64,000 bases of DNA, taken from the NCBI GenBank assembly GCA_026008535.1, contig BRKX01000003.1:65373001-65437000 (forward strand), written 5' to 3'. Source of the stretch: Perilla frutescens (taxonomy: Eukaryota > Streptophyta > Magnoliopsida > Lamiales > Lamiaceae). The translations under genes and the position numbers were made by a program. The notes below the pieces were generated by a model that ran no database searches, was not told the DNA's origin, and saw only the letters and a program-made list of their open reading frames with translations. This document shows, one piece after another, positions 23,071 through 34,544 of the stretch. The stretch's first letter is position 1; each line of letters starts with the position of its first letter.

Positions 23071-24194
23071 CATGCATGAAAAGGTACCAATTCCCTTAAC
23101 TCTTTAGGGCCCACCTTAATGACAAGACAAAAAAAAAGTCGAGCCTACACTTCTCTCTCTCTACTCATCTTCTTTCTTCGACCGAAAAAAAAAGAATAGC
23201 AACACTGTGAAGACTCCACATAATTTCAATATATATCTAATATATATCCTTCCCAAAATGAAATTAAATATGGTGCATGAGAAAAAAAATAGAGAAAAAT
23301 ATGCCAACCGGAAGAAAATATCCCCATACCTTGAGGAAGACTGGAAACGTGAAACTCAAACTCTCTTTCCCCTTTTTTTTATTTATTTCGTGGGAAAAAT
23401 GATGGAGACAATAGCTCTATTTATAATGATGGGTTAGGGTTAGAATTTGAATAGGATAGGAGATTTCATGGTGATCCTTATCAACAAGTGATAGAGTTGG
23501 CTAAGTTTCAAATTTTTAAAAAAAAAGATTTGCTCTCAATCTCCTTTTGAATCGATGGAGTAGAGAAGAAGAAAAAATGAGATATTTAGGACTGAGTCTC
23601 AATATTGGGCTCAAAGAAGAATTTTATTTAGGCTTGAAAGGACTTGGGCTCAAATTAAAAAAAAAAATGGGCTAAGGAATAAATTGTAACCCATTAAACA
23701 CTCCAAATAAAAAATAAATAAATGCATACTCATGACATAAAATTACTATATACTAATATGAATTCATGCTACTAAAAAAATACATAAATTACTTAGGCGC
23801 GACTTATTAGACTTAATCATTTAATATCACACATAATAAAATGAATAAAATATTTTTAGAAAAAAAAATGCAGCAATTTAAATATTAAAAAAACTGGTTC
23901 GTTACAAATGTCTTGGAGCTCTAACATGACGATTGGTAGGTTGTAACGATAGTTCAGCAGTATGAATGATCACATCATTGATGATGCGGTCGACTCTCTG
24001 ATTTTGTTCAGTAATGTTTGCTGCCCATTCATCATCATCGAGGAAATTGGAAGCATCAAAACTGGAACCTGATGCCATTTTTTTAGAGTAGATTCAATAT
24101 TTGAGTTGGAAAATGAAAATGAAAATGAAATTTATTGCATCTTCTATAAGGTGTGTATATATATAGGGTAAAACTATTATTATTTCTCATATTT

Positions 24195-24480
24195 TTTTGA
24201 AAGTGACATGATCACATGCACATGGATGATAGTGAATCATTTTTTCTCGCATGCACGTTATTAAAGTAGTAATTGATGAAAGTGACATGATAATTGGTGC
24301 TTTGATGATAGTGCATTCACATGCACATTATTAATTGGTGTTATTATGAAAGTGACATGATAATTGGTGCTTGGATGATAGTGTACTCACATGCACATTA
24401 TTAATTGGTGTTATTATTATGAAAGTGGCATGACAATTGATGCTTGGATGATAGTGCACTCACATGCACGTTATTAAAGC
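24195..24480. repeat. Tandem repeat, about 70-bp unit, 3-4 copies
   Basis: A unit containing GAAAGTGACATGATAATTGG, then TGCTTGGATGATAGTGCACT and CACATGCACATTATTAATTG, repeats with high similarity. It lies between the diverging ends of Harbinger copy 2 transposase and ORF1, so it may sit in the element's internal promoter region. Confidence 0.8.
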
Positions 24481-24869
24481 ATTGTATTTTTCTGACACTT
24501 ACATCAGTTTCTCACATGCACTCCAATAAAGTCACATGTATGCTAGGACATTATCATAATTGGTGCTTCACAAAATAATTGAGCAAATAATTGGTGCTTC
24601 ACAAAATAATAAGACATAAGTACATTACATAAATTGAAAATTACATAGATAATATGACATGAAAATTACATAATTAAATATTGCATAGAAGACATAAAAT
24701 GAAAATTACATAGATGACATCAGGGATAAAACACACAAGATCACATCCCATATAGTTCAGCCATTAAACGACGTTTTAGATCTTCTTCATCAGGGAATAA
24801 TTGGCTTCTTCCCATAAAAAACATTAGCATAGATGTTTTCATTTTTTCCTTCTGCAGATCAATTTCTTT

Positions 24870-25705
24870 TTCACATGTGATCCTTAGTCAGGGAGTATGG
24901 AAGATTGTGATGCTGCTTATTTTCCCTTTCTTTTAGCCTTACCCTTAGCTCTGTCTCTGCCAATTGGACGAGAAAATAATGATGCATCGCTACCGGGAGT
25001 TTCTGGAGTAGTTGTAGGTGGAGGATCCCCATCTTCATCGGTTCTTGATTTTTTGGAGCTTCCGTGACTTTCTTCGACACTATCGTCATCATCTGGGCGG
25101 GAACGTGTGCACCCAGTGTTGTTCAATTTCAACTCCCACTTGTGATAATGACGCATCACTTTCTCAAACACCTCATGTGAGTAAACTTGGATTTTTCATA
25201 TAATGTTTAAGCAACTTTCTCAATATCCTCTCTGGACTGTCCGCTCGATCTTCATTCATACATTTTTTTGTATGCAGCAGTCCACGCACTCACATTTTTA
25301 TTGAGGCATCTGTAACGTTGCCTCAATGATTCTGAGGATCGAGGGCCACCAACATCGAGATTTTCACTTTGAGTTTTATCATACAAGCTTGAAACTTTTG
25401 ACCAACATGAGTCACTATGTTGGTTCTTGCCAGTAATATATAGGATTATTACTGATGAAACACCAAGAAGACATAAGCCATATATCTTCTTGTTTTGTCC
25501 AGTTTGAGGGTGCGTTTTCAGAAATGTTTTGAAAAGTTTGGTTTTCTGGATTAGGAGAATGGGTAGGATTATGTGAAAACTGAGAGTTCATATTACCGAA
25601 CTGTGAGAATTCTTCAGAGTTTGGAATATTTTCGAGGTTGGAAAAATAATCTTAGGAGTGATTTTGATACTGAGGATCGTAAAAAAAATTATTTCCTCGA
25701 TCCAT
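24870..25705 (-). pseudogene. PIF/Harbinger ORF1 (Myb/SANT plus NAM-associated) copy 2, broken
   Basis: The start codon at 25705-25703 gives MDRGNNFFYDPQYQNHS, followed by an in-frame stop. Further blocks read NLENIPNSEEFSQFGNMNSQ and, in other frames, a degraded Myb/SANT-like region (SDSCWSKVSSLYDK, RYRCLNKNVSAWTAAYKKM). The C-terminal block 25171-24917 has MFEKVMRHYHKWELKLN, an acidic linker and RPIGRDRAKGKAKRKGK. This order matches the DNA-binding ORF1 partner encoded by plant PIF/Harbinger elements. At least one stop and frame changes make it non-functional. Confidence 0.75.
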
Positions 25706-26284
25706 TGGAAGATAGAGAGAAAAATGTTAAACGTTATAGATTGAGATATTAAGAAATTTGTGAGGTGTGTGAAAATTTAGTAAAAATGATCTCTATTTAT
25801 AGAGAATGAAAAATACGAATTTTGATATTTTTTAATTTTTTTTAAAACTTATTAAAAAGATATATGTATTATATCTACATATTCAAATAAAATTTACACA
25901 TCCAATAAAAAAGAGACAAGTGTCCAAATAAAATTTACATATCTAATAAAATTTAGATATATAATGGATATATTTCATTTTAATAATACATAAAAATACA
26001 AAATATAAAAAAGAATAAAATAATGAGAGAGACCAGTGGTTTGTTGGCCTCCCTCGGTCGAACGCAACTTCAATCCAATTTTTAATTTTTTTTTTCCACG
26101 TTGGCGGTGGAACCGTCGCCCAATTTTGGGACTGATAATTCTAGTCTAAGTGTGGTTAACCTCCCCTATGTGGTTTGTAGGCTATTACACAGGGACAAGG
26201 TTTACCCAGTGCACACCTTGGTAGCGGTTGTGGGTTACCCTTGACAAAATAAATAAATAAATAAATAAACTCCTGAAGTTATTT
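25706..26284. other. AT-rich flank with a possible SINE-like tail
   Basis: The proximal part is AT-rich and probably the right end of Harbinger copy 2. At about 26140-26268, a GTGGTTTGTAGGCTATTACA motif, a TTTACCCAGTGCACACC block and GGTTGTGGGTTACCCTTGAC are followed by an (AAAT)n tail. This resembles the 3' portion of some plant retroposons. The SINE/LINE reading is tentative, as no tRNA-like head was found. Confidence 0.35.
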
Positions 26285-27115
26285 CAGGTATAAATAAACC
26301 CTTAATATTAATGGTAATTAATAACATACATACCCCTTACTACTATTATCACTCCAAAATAATTTTGTGCCCAAATTTTCTTCTATTTATTTTTAATTCA
26401 TAGCCATATTTTCTCTAATTTATATGTATTTTATTTATAAAAGATGTCAAAATCATCATCATCATCATCATTATTATGAAAAACATTACATGTTAGAATA
26501 TGTCGGACACTTTTATTTTAGAAATTGTATCTATCATAAATTAATTATTATAATTACTACTAAAATATTTTATCGGTTCAATATTTTAAATCCTACAAAA
26601 ATTATGTCGTTAAAATTGTTGACACCCAAAACACATCTATTATTAAAAATTTGATAAAAAAAATAACAACGAAATATCAAATTAAACAACTATATTACTA
26701 TTAATATTTGTATTTAATTAAAGGCATATTTAATCTTAACTGGAAAAATCAGTGATTTCATTTTTCAATTATGGGAATTTAATTCGATTTTGTTCCGTTG
26801 TGAAATTTTTTAATTTGATTTATATATTTAGTTCAATTTTAAAAACAATAAATCTAAACCATATAGACTAATTCTTCTCAACACATTATATTTTTAGTTA
26901 AAATAGTTTATTGGGTAGTAGATGAATTAATGATAAATTAACCGATATCAAGGATAATTACTTACAATATTCTTTGATTGGGTAGTAGATAAATTATAAT
27001 CTAATTTAATTAAAAATAAAAATAAAAACATTGTAGTAGTAATTATAATAATTAATTTAAAATAAACAAAATTTATAAAATTTTGGGAAAATGTCTAAAA
27101 TATTTCAATATTTAG

Positions 27116-27164
<49 letters not shown>

Positions 27165-27345
27165 TGATTTTGACATAATTTATAAAAAAATATAGAGAAA
27201 TTGGAGAAAGTTTGGATATAAACTTAAAATAAATAGAAGAAAATTTGGCACAAATTATTTTAGAGTGGTAATAATAGGGAGAGGCATGCATTTTACTAAT
27301 TATCAACATTAAGAGGTTATTTATGCTTAATTTTTTTTTAATGAC
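26285..27345. mobile_element. Long-inverted-repeat element, about 1.06 kb
   Basis: About 200 bp at 26285-26485 is repeated in inverted orientation at about 27120-27345. Matching landmarks are TTTTCTTCTATTTATTTT (26377 onward) and its complement near 27225, and ATGTCAAAATCAT (26444) against ATGATTTTGACATAA (27165). Each arm ends inward in a trinucleotide run: (ATC)n in the left arm, (TAA)n at about 27117-27163 in the right. No coding capacity was seen. It could be a foldback or MULE-type MITE; a target duplication was not found. Confidence 0.65.
27117..27163. repeat. (TAA)n microsatellite
   Basis: About 15 uninterrupted TAA units lie at the inner edge of the right inverted arm. Confidence 0.95.
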
Positions 27346-28412
27346 TTATTTGATAGTAACAAATAATATTATGGATGTACTTGAGCATTTTTTCTTAAAT
27401 TTATGAGGCAAAAGTCGCGGCGATGAATGTTTGTGACCTCTCACGATCATGAGTCATCATGAGTCATGACAAATGAGTCGCTCGTTTTTATTTGGACGGA
27501 TTCATTCCTCTTCTACTCTACATAGTTGATGTCCACGTGGAATTTGTGAATACAAACTTCTTAGTTTAATCATTAATTATTCCTATATTCAAACACATTA
27601 TCACCTTATTCCTTGAGGAAAAAATAATAAATTTCAGCTACCATTTTTGCTCATCATCCAATAACATAGAGCACAACTATGAATAATAGTTTCAGTATCT
27701 AGCTACTTCGTCATATAGAAGAAAAAAATAAAGAGTAAAGATTTGATAGAATCAATTATGTTTTGCTATGTAAACCTTAATCCTTGTTAAATTTAGAAAC
27801 TAAACAGTTTTTATGGCCATATCTTGTGATTTAAGTTACATGTAAAAACTTATTTTTTTAAAAATATCCGCTCAATCATTTCACTTATTGAAGAAAACAT
27901 GTTCAAATGATAATGTAAAATTCAAGAATCTAATCAGACCAAATAAAAATTTGGAGAGTTAATTATAACCAAAAGAACATTTGAAGACATGATAAGATAA
28001 AAAAAGTGAAAAAATAATAATCTGAATATCGCCGATATTTTCTAAAATTCATATAAATAAATATATAACGAGTTTATGCATTATTGTGAAGAAGAAGATT
28101 TTAAAATTGAACGGTGCAAATTCAACACAATGAAATATTGAAACAATCCTAATTCATATGACAAAATATAATTAATCTCAATGTGATTGTGTTACGATCA
28201 TAATATTATTGAATATATATGGCCATGGGTGGACAGCAATCATTTCCAATTTGAATTTTGTATAATTCTTTATCGAATCCCAAGGATCCTTTGCTATTCT
28301 CGTGTTTCAAAAAGGGCAAGCAAGAATTATATAACTGACGCGCTTTCTCGCTCTTCTCGCTCTTCAGACAACCAAATCCCTCTCTCTCTCTCTCTCCCAA
28401 TCAACACACACA
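27346..28412 (+). promoter_or_regulatory. Annexin gene upstream region and 5' UTR
   Basis: About 1 kb of AT-rich DNA precedes the annexin start with no other gene. A TATATAA-like box lies at about 28326-28332. A (TC)n run of about 8 units (28381-28396) sits just upstream of the ATG, where plant 5' UTRs often have pyrimidine tracts. The promoter assignment follows from position. Confidence 0.5.
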
Positions 28413-30489
28413 ATGTCGACTCTCTGTGTTCCAGCCCAGGTCCCCCCTGTTGCCGAAGACTGTGAGCAGCTGCACAAAGCCTTCTCAGGTTTGAATCGAT
28501 CAAGACTCGTAGAGGGTTCTTGTGTTCTTCGAATTAAAGATTGTTTCTTGATTGGCCCATTTCATCGTTTTACATCAGTTTCAATTAACTCGATATGTAG
28601 TTTTGTGTTTTACGTGAAGATCCCTTTTTTATTGCTTTGATCCATGATATAAACATACGATGATCAGACGAGAGTTTTTTTGATGTTTGTGTATGTTTTT
28701 GTTCAGATCAGGGTTATGATCGGTTTGATAATATGTGTTGTGATGAGTTTCTTTTTTCTTTTTTCTTTTTCTTTTTTTGGTGAATGTATGTATGAGTTAA
28801 GAGTTGATCAGTTATGTGATGATTGATGATTGAATTTGGAATGTTTGATCTTGATGAGGTGGATTTTGATGGAGCACAGTGTAATAGTTTGACAGATCTT
28901 AAGAGTTTATTTGGTCCTTGCCCGAATTCATAGGCCGATTAGTGATGAGAGTTTCTAAGATCTCAATTGGAAGAAAGAATGTGATAGTTCTAATGTAGTG
29001 TGATCATATGTTAATCTTATTGACTTGTTTAGTTCCCTGGTGCATTTTCTTGTATTCGTCTTTGATCTCTGTTTCTCATTTAACTTCAAAGTTTCTTGAT
29101 TGTTCACGCTGATTCTTTGTGCATTTTCTTGGATTCGCCTTTCATCTTTGTTTCTTGTTTAAGTGCAAAGTTACTTGATTGGTTGTGCTGATCTCCCCGA
29201 GTTTTTTGTGTTGTGGGATGTGTATATAGGATGGGGAACCAATGAGGGCTTGATCATATCTATATTGGGCCACAGAAATGCCAACCAGCGCAAGTGCATC
29301 AGACAAGCTTATGCAGAGACTTACGGAGAAGATCTGCTCAAAGCCTTGGATAAGGAACTATCAAATGACTTCGAGGTTTGGCACGATCATTTTCTTTCGT
29401 GCGTCGTTTTCAATTGTTTTCAGTAAAAGATCTTTCTTTATCAAGTGTAGAGACTGCTTAACATTGATCATATGATTGAAGTTACAACTTACAACCTGCT
29501 AATACTGATTGCTTTAGTAGTGAAGACTAATCTAATACGCTTCTATTTCTCATTGCTGCATCAGAGAATCGTGTTGGTTTGGGCGTTGGACCCTTCAGAG
29601 CGTGATGCATACTTAGCTAATGAGGCTACGAAGAAGTGGACATCAAGCAATCAAATTCTCGTAGAGATTGCTTGTACAAGGTCTCCGAAAGAACTGCTTC
29701 TTGCAAGGGAAGCTTATCATGCTCGTTTCAAGAAATCTCTCGAGGAGGATGTTGCTTACCACACAACAGGAGACTTTCGTAAGGTAAATCTACTGAATGC
29801 ATCAATCTCCCTTGCTTTAACAGACGTGTTATGAGGTGCTTAAATACATGAGCTAATATGGTTGCTGAATTTCCAGCTCTTGTTGCCCTTGGTGAGTTCA
29901 TACCGTTACTGTGGAGATGATGTTAATCTACATCTAGCTAAATCCGAAGCTAAGATTCTGCATGACAAGATCACTGAGAAGGCTTACAATTGTGACGACT
30001 TAATCAGAATCTTGACCACAAGAAGCAAGGCACAAATCAATGCAACACTGAACCAATACAAAAATCAGTTTGGCAATGACATAAACAAGGTATATGAGCT
30101 AAATCAACTCTCAAATCTAACTAACATTGCATTTCCCAGTTATACAAGATCATCATCATCATCATTGTATATATATGTGCGTGTGTGTGCAGGACCTGAA
30201 AGCTGACCCGAAAGACGAGTTCCTGGCTCTACTTAGAGCCACAGTGAAATGCTTGATCTTCCCGGAGAAATACTTCGAGAAGGTTCTCCGTCTTGCCATA
30301 AACAAGCTAGGGACAGATGAAGGAGCCCTCACGAGAGTCGTGGCGACAAGGGCTGAGGTAGACATGAAGATCATCAAAGGTGCATACGAGAAACGGAACA
30401 GCGTGCCGCTGGACAAAGCCATTTGTAAGGATACCCATGGAGACTATGAGAAGATGCTCTTGACCCTCATCGGACATGGCGAAGAATGA
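28413..30489 (+). CDS. Annexin D1-like protein, 5 exons, 316 aa
   Basis: This gene encodes a Ca2+-dependent phospholipid-binding protein of the plant annexin family (AnnAt1/D1-like), which is cytosolic and membrane-associated and linked to calcium signalling and stress. Exons are 28413-28488, 29230-29375, 29565-29783, 29877-30089 and 30193-30489, all with GT-AG borders and a continuous frame. Repeat I has GWGTNEG (residues 26-32). His40, the residue implicated in AnnAt1 peroxidase activity, is present in LGHRN. Cys111 (IACTR) and Cys238 (VKCL) match the conserved plant pair. Repeat IV has LGTDEGALTR (257-266) with acidic residues following, so type-II Ca2+ sites remain in repeats I and IV, as usual in plants. 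Length 316 equals the family norm. The ATG lies just after a CT-rich leader. No defect was seen. Confidence 0.96.
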
Positions 30490-32368
30490 AGCATGAAGCA
30501 TGAAGAAGAGATTGCCTGATATTTAAGTATTTGAGAGAGATCCATCTATGCCTATCACTATGTCTATGCTAATAAAAATGCCCCTTTCAACTTATGAAAA
30601 CCTTTGATTGTTCTTCTTTTCTATGTTTATGGAGTGGTGTTTGTTTTTTCAGCTCAATAAAATGCCTGCCTTTTCGGTATACTTGTGCAATTACCAACTT
30701 TTGTAATATATACATATATATGATACTTACTTTTATTGCTAAAGTTGGATTTTCACTTTATAACGTCAAATTGTCAGTGTTACATCTAGTGAACTGAGTT
30801 TAGGCCATAAATTGATAGTTATTTGATAAGAGGTTGTTCTTTTTTCAACAATTTAGTTTACTTGTTCATGAATATGACTTTTAATCCGAATTTACATTTG
30901 TCTTATGAATTATGACAGACGGTCAACTAAAGTTTGTGAATAAAAATTAGTTTCAAGAATTAATTGATATATATAATAAAATTGATCCTATTTAAACTTC
31001 TCAACAACATGTCTATAATTGTTTCAAAGAGATGGATCTGAAACCCATCGAGTTCATTTTTGCACTTTTTAAAAAAATAATAATAATTTGGATGGATGGA
31101 TGGATATTTCACATATTTATCATTTAGTTTCTGACAATCTGCTTAACATCCACAGATTATTTCTTTCTCGAACCTTCCACCGATCTCAGTTGCAAAATAT
31201 ATGCATGAAGTAAAATTATTGCAACCATAGGTCAGCGGTTAAAGGTAAGAAATAATTAACTTTTAGGATATCTAGACAATATTTACCTCGTAATTCAAAT
31301 ATTGTCTAATGTCTCTTTTTCAAGAATTTGAAATATTGAACTTTAATAATTATACCAATAAAGAGAATCCCATCCAACTAATCCATTATAATAGAAATAT
31401 CTAGCTCCCTTATATTTAGCACCTACTACATCAATGTGAAAGCAGAAAAAAAAAACCTACATGTAGATCCCACATATCAATAATTGTTATAGTAAGGACC
31501 ACTAGGACCCTCAACCCATCAAGAAATTGCCTCTTAAAAAGCTAAAACATTTAGACAATGGAAAATCTTGAATCCATTTGAGCCGAACATATAATTATTC
31601 AAATTTGCTTAATTATCTATTGATCAAGCTTTAACCAAATCGAACGTGAATCAAAGTATAGATATTCAAATTTATTTGAAATGCTTATTGGACCGAGCTC
31701 AAACCAGTGACGTGAGTCGATTATGGAGTGGTTAGGTTTGAATTTCAAGCCTACTTAACCCATATTCGGATCTAAATATGATTACATGATTCTTAACCCA
31801 TCACACGAATTTTGCAAATTACGCGTACACGTATCACAAATTCAATAAAATCGATTACCAAGTCGCAAGCTAAACCTAAAAAGGATCACAAACGTCATCT
31901 TAACCTATATTATAATAAACTAAATTGAAGACCAAAGATCCTCAAATGCACAGAGTCTCAATCTTGACGGGTAACAAAACTTCTTCCCCAGAAAAAAAAG
32001 AGGAGACATTTGAGAAATGCAGACTGTTTCTCCCATAGAAAAGGACAATGTCGTCAATGTCCACAGATTAATGGAAAAGGTCCCCCCCTACACAGAAAAG
32101 GAAAAGAAAAACCACACAGAAAGAGGGCTAAATATGATGAACACCATAGTAGTCAAGCACTTCATAAACATGAAAACTACAGCACAACCTATGGACATGC
32201 ACAACTCAATTAGCCAACTGTTTTGTAACTTTTTCGAGCAAGTTAATCAAACCTAGGACACGCCAAAACCCATAACACAGGTCGAATCGTACGAGCAACA
32301 ATCCCCCATTAAATAAGATAATCAAAATGCAATTAACAAGTGAAAACAATTTAGTTAGACCTAACAGG
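30490..32368. other. Intergenic region between annexin and DUF4057 gene ends
   Basis: The annexin and DUF4057 genes converge here. The DNA is AT-rich with no third gene. A short stretch at about 31218-31250 (GGTCAGCGGTTAAAGG) is faintly A-box-like, but there is not enough to call a SINE. Small frames at 32010-32256 show no family features and fall at or near the DUF4057 3' UTR. Confidence 0.55.
30571..30661 (+). terminator. Annexin polyadenylation signals
   Basis: AATAAA hexamers occur at 30571-30576 and 30656-30661, 82 and 167 bp after the annexin stop codon, in AT-rich DNA. These are plausible near-upstream elements for 3' end formation. Confidence 0.5.
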
Positions 32369-34376
32369 TTACACCAGGGCAATGCTGCTTTCCCCGCCTG
32401 GGGGCTTGCGTACGCCTCCAAAATAGTCACGAGATTCCACCTTGCCATCAGCAAAAATGTTACTGCCGCTCATCTCCCGCAATTTTGCTGAGCTAAGTGG
32501 CTTCTCAGCTGATGCAGGGGGCGCATCTCCTTTGAAAATGTCATTCCCCGAAAGCTCTGAAAATTTCTGGTTAGGTATCTTCTTTGCTGTTTTGATCGCA
32601 GGATCTTCACTTGAAGCGCCATTGCCAGCACCCTTGTAAACATAGTATATCGAAACTCAATCAGAAGTATAAAACTTACAAAATACTCTAATTCATATAC
32701 TGGCACTGAATATGTTGATAACTACTACGTTTAACATCTCAATTTAGCATCCAAATCTGCTTAAGAACATGTCATCCTAAAATTGTATTCACCATACAGA
32801 AAAAAAATGTCATTAATGTTCCTACAGATCCACCACATTCTTAATCATATATTAACACACTTATTATAGCTACTAAGTTTGCAACTTCAGTCACTTGTTG
32901 TAAATGATAGGCTTCATTTAGCATAATGATTACTTACAAACCATAGAACGGAATTGCACACTTACATTGACAGATGTGGGTTCTCCAATTGTTATGCTCT
33001 CTCTTAATGCCAAAGCTCGAGCACCCAAGGGGCGGGGTTTAATTTCAGGAGGTGGAGCAAAGATGTTATTCCCACTGAGCTCCTTGTTTTTGGCGTCTGA
33101 TATTTGCTTTTGCAATTTTGCTTCAGACTCGCTTTCAAGATTTCCACTCAACTCCCGCTGTTTAGCAACTTCATGCAGAGAGGTTGGTTTTTTGGGAGAA
33201 ACTGTTTCTTCTTCACCAAACGAAATGTGACTGACTCCCGACAATGTTTGCTAGTAACAATTTTAAAAAATTGATCAAGATATTTTTATTGAAACCCAAA
33301 AGGCTCATGCATTGGAAGATTTTTACACGATTAGTATCCACTATCCAGAAATCCTGAAAGAAATACCTGGTACATACGCAACCCAGTTTTGTTGGCTGGG
33401 GTCTGATCAGTATCATCAGTTTCTGACAATCCATTTTCTCCTTTGCCTTTAAAAATACCACTGCCAGTCATTTCCTTCATTTTATAGCCAGAGCATGGCT
33501 TCCTAGAAATCCATAAAAGCAGAAGGTCAAGGTTTCTAACAAAAGACAAACACATACACAAATGCACCCACACACCCTATTAGCCATACCAGAACCCATG
33601 TTATCTAATGATAGTTAAATCTTAAACTTTTAAATTTTCCTTGCAAAATTCACCTTTAATAAGCAGATCATAAATTTTATTATATAACATGGCAACAACA
33701 ACAAGATAACTGAACTGAGCGGATTCAAAAACGCATGTTCCGCTGTTGATCAAAGATAAGACACAAAAAAAACTAATTAAAGCATCAGGAATTGGAACTC
33801 ATTACTCTCCTACTCATTATTAAACATGGGACGTAAACCGCCGATGCAGCTTAACATACACGCTGTTGCTGGTGGTGTCAATTAATGATAACTTTATTAA
33901 AAGATCTACTATAGTACTATGAACAATTGAATTCATACTCTGTAATGAATAGCAACACGTGCAAGATTCAAAGTTTCAGCCTGAGGCCGTTCGATCTCAA
34001 CGACCACAAACATAAAACCAAGAAAAAAACAAAGAGATCTCTACATTTTGGTAGCTTTCTTGACTTAGCAATAACATCAGCTCAGAATGACTCAATTATG
34101 ATAAACCTACCACGCTCTGCGCCGAATTTCATACTCTAAATAATAAAAGATTCCAACTTTTAACTCCCAAAGAAAAAAAGAAAAAAAAAACTCAGAAACA
34201 ATCAAAAAGAAAGAATTGAAAAATAGCAAAAAATAATAAATAAAGGAAATGTGAAGCTAGATCTCTGACCTCTTATTCAAGCTCTCAACTTCCTCATCAG
34301 TAACCTGCCCTCCAAACACCACCTTGCTGATCCCATCCGACGGCTGTCATTTCATCCCAACTTTTTAACATATATC

Positions 34377-34407
<31 letters not shown>

Positions 34408-34544
34408 TCAGCAATAAATGTAGAATGTACCTGGTGAGAGCGGGCGGAGGATGCCGGCGCCGGCGAGATTTCCGGAGGATTCTCCGACCACGTGAGCAGA
34501 TCTGCCGTCGAATGAGGCTTCCTCACCGGCGTGCTTTTCTCCAT
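32369..34544 (-). CDS. DUF4057-family protein, 5 exons, 290 aa
   Basis: The gene encodes a plant-specific protein of unknown function. Exons from the start are 34544-34431, 34343-34270, 33502-33367, 33250-32966 and 32632-32369; all borders are GT-AG and the frame is continuous. The N-terminus MEKSTPVRKPHSTADLLTWS and the SDGISKVVFGGQVTDEE block are hallmarks of the family. A short motif E-(M/L)-(S/T)-G-x-x-I-F occurs four times (residues 73-80, 165-172, 229-236, 256-263), with a partial copy at 141. The protein is hydrophilic, lacks membrane segments and looks largely disordered. The role is unknown; the repeated motif suggests a scaffold or multivalent binder, which is inference. Intron 1 contains an A run of about 24. 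Confidence 0.93.

Larger units (their letters stand above)
22115..23906 (-). mobile_element. Solo LTR, 1792 bp, near-perfect TSD AATGC/AATGT (Tekay/Del-like)
   Basis: The ends are TGTAACGCCCCAA and GGTTCGTTACA on the plus strand. The flanks AATGC (22110-22114) and AATGT (23907-23911) differ by one base. Removing the insert rejoins the Harbinger transposase. On the minus strand it shares the CACTGAGTCAGTAGTACTCACC..TTTCAGG module with the 8841-10491 LTR, so it lies in minus orientation. A TATAAATAG box is at 23425-23417 on the minus strand. It encodes no protein. Confidence 0.88.
20930..24078 (-). pseudogene. PIF/Harbinger transposase (HARBI1/ALP1-like), broken, copy 2
   Basis: The start codon is at 24078-24076 (MASGSSFDASNFLDDDEWAA). 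The frame runs to about 23907, is cut by a solo LTR (22115-23906) and resumes with HESVFEQCFAEDPIYPPKMF. Two in-frame TGA codons follow, each one C-to-T change from Arg. The long block 21996-21559 has FERIMSRLVATDKFF and GSIDYMHWEWKNYP (first catalytic Asp). Then come YYLTDGIY near 21400 (second Asp), VERAFGVLQARFAFIKRP near 21280 (catalytic Glu) and SYMKTRSQLRNREAH with EHIWQ near 20950. The three DDE positions are therefore still recognisable, but stops, frame changes and the insertion kill the gene. ORF1 lies upstream at 24870-25705. Confidence 0.9.

Noticed and set aside
28187..28465. Frame overlapping the annexin 5' UTR
   Set aside because: It is a different frame from the annexin start and runs through the CT-rich leader; a shadow of the real exon.
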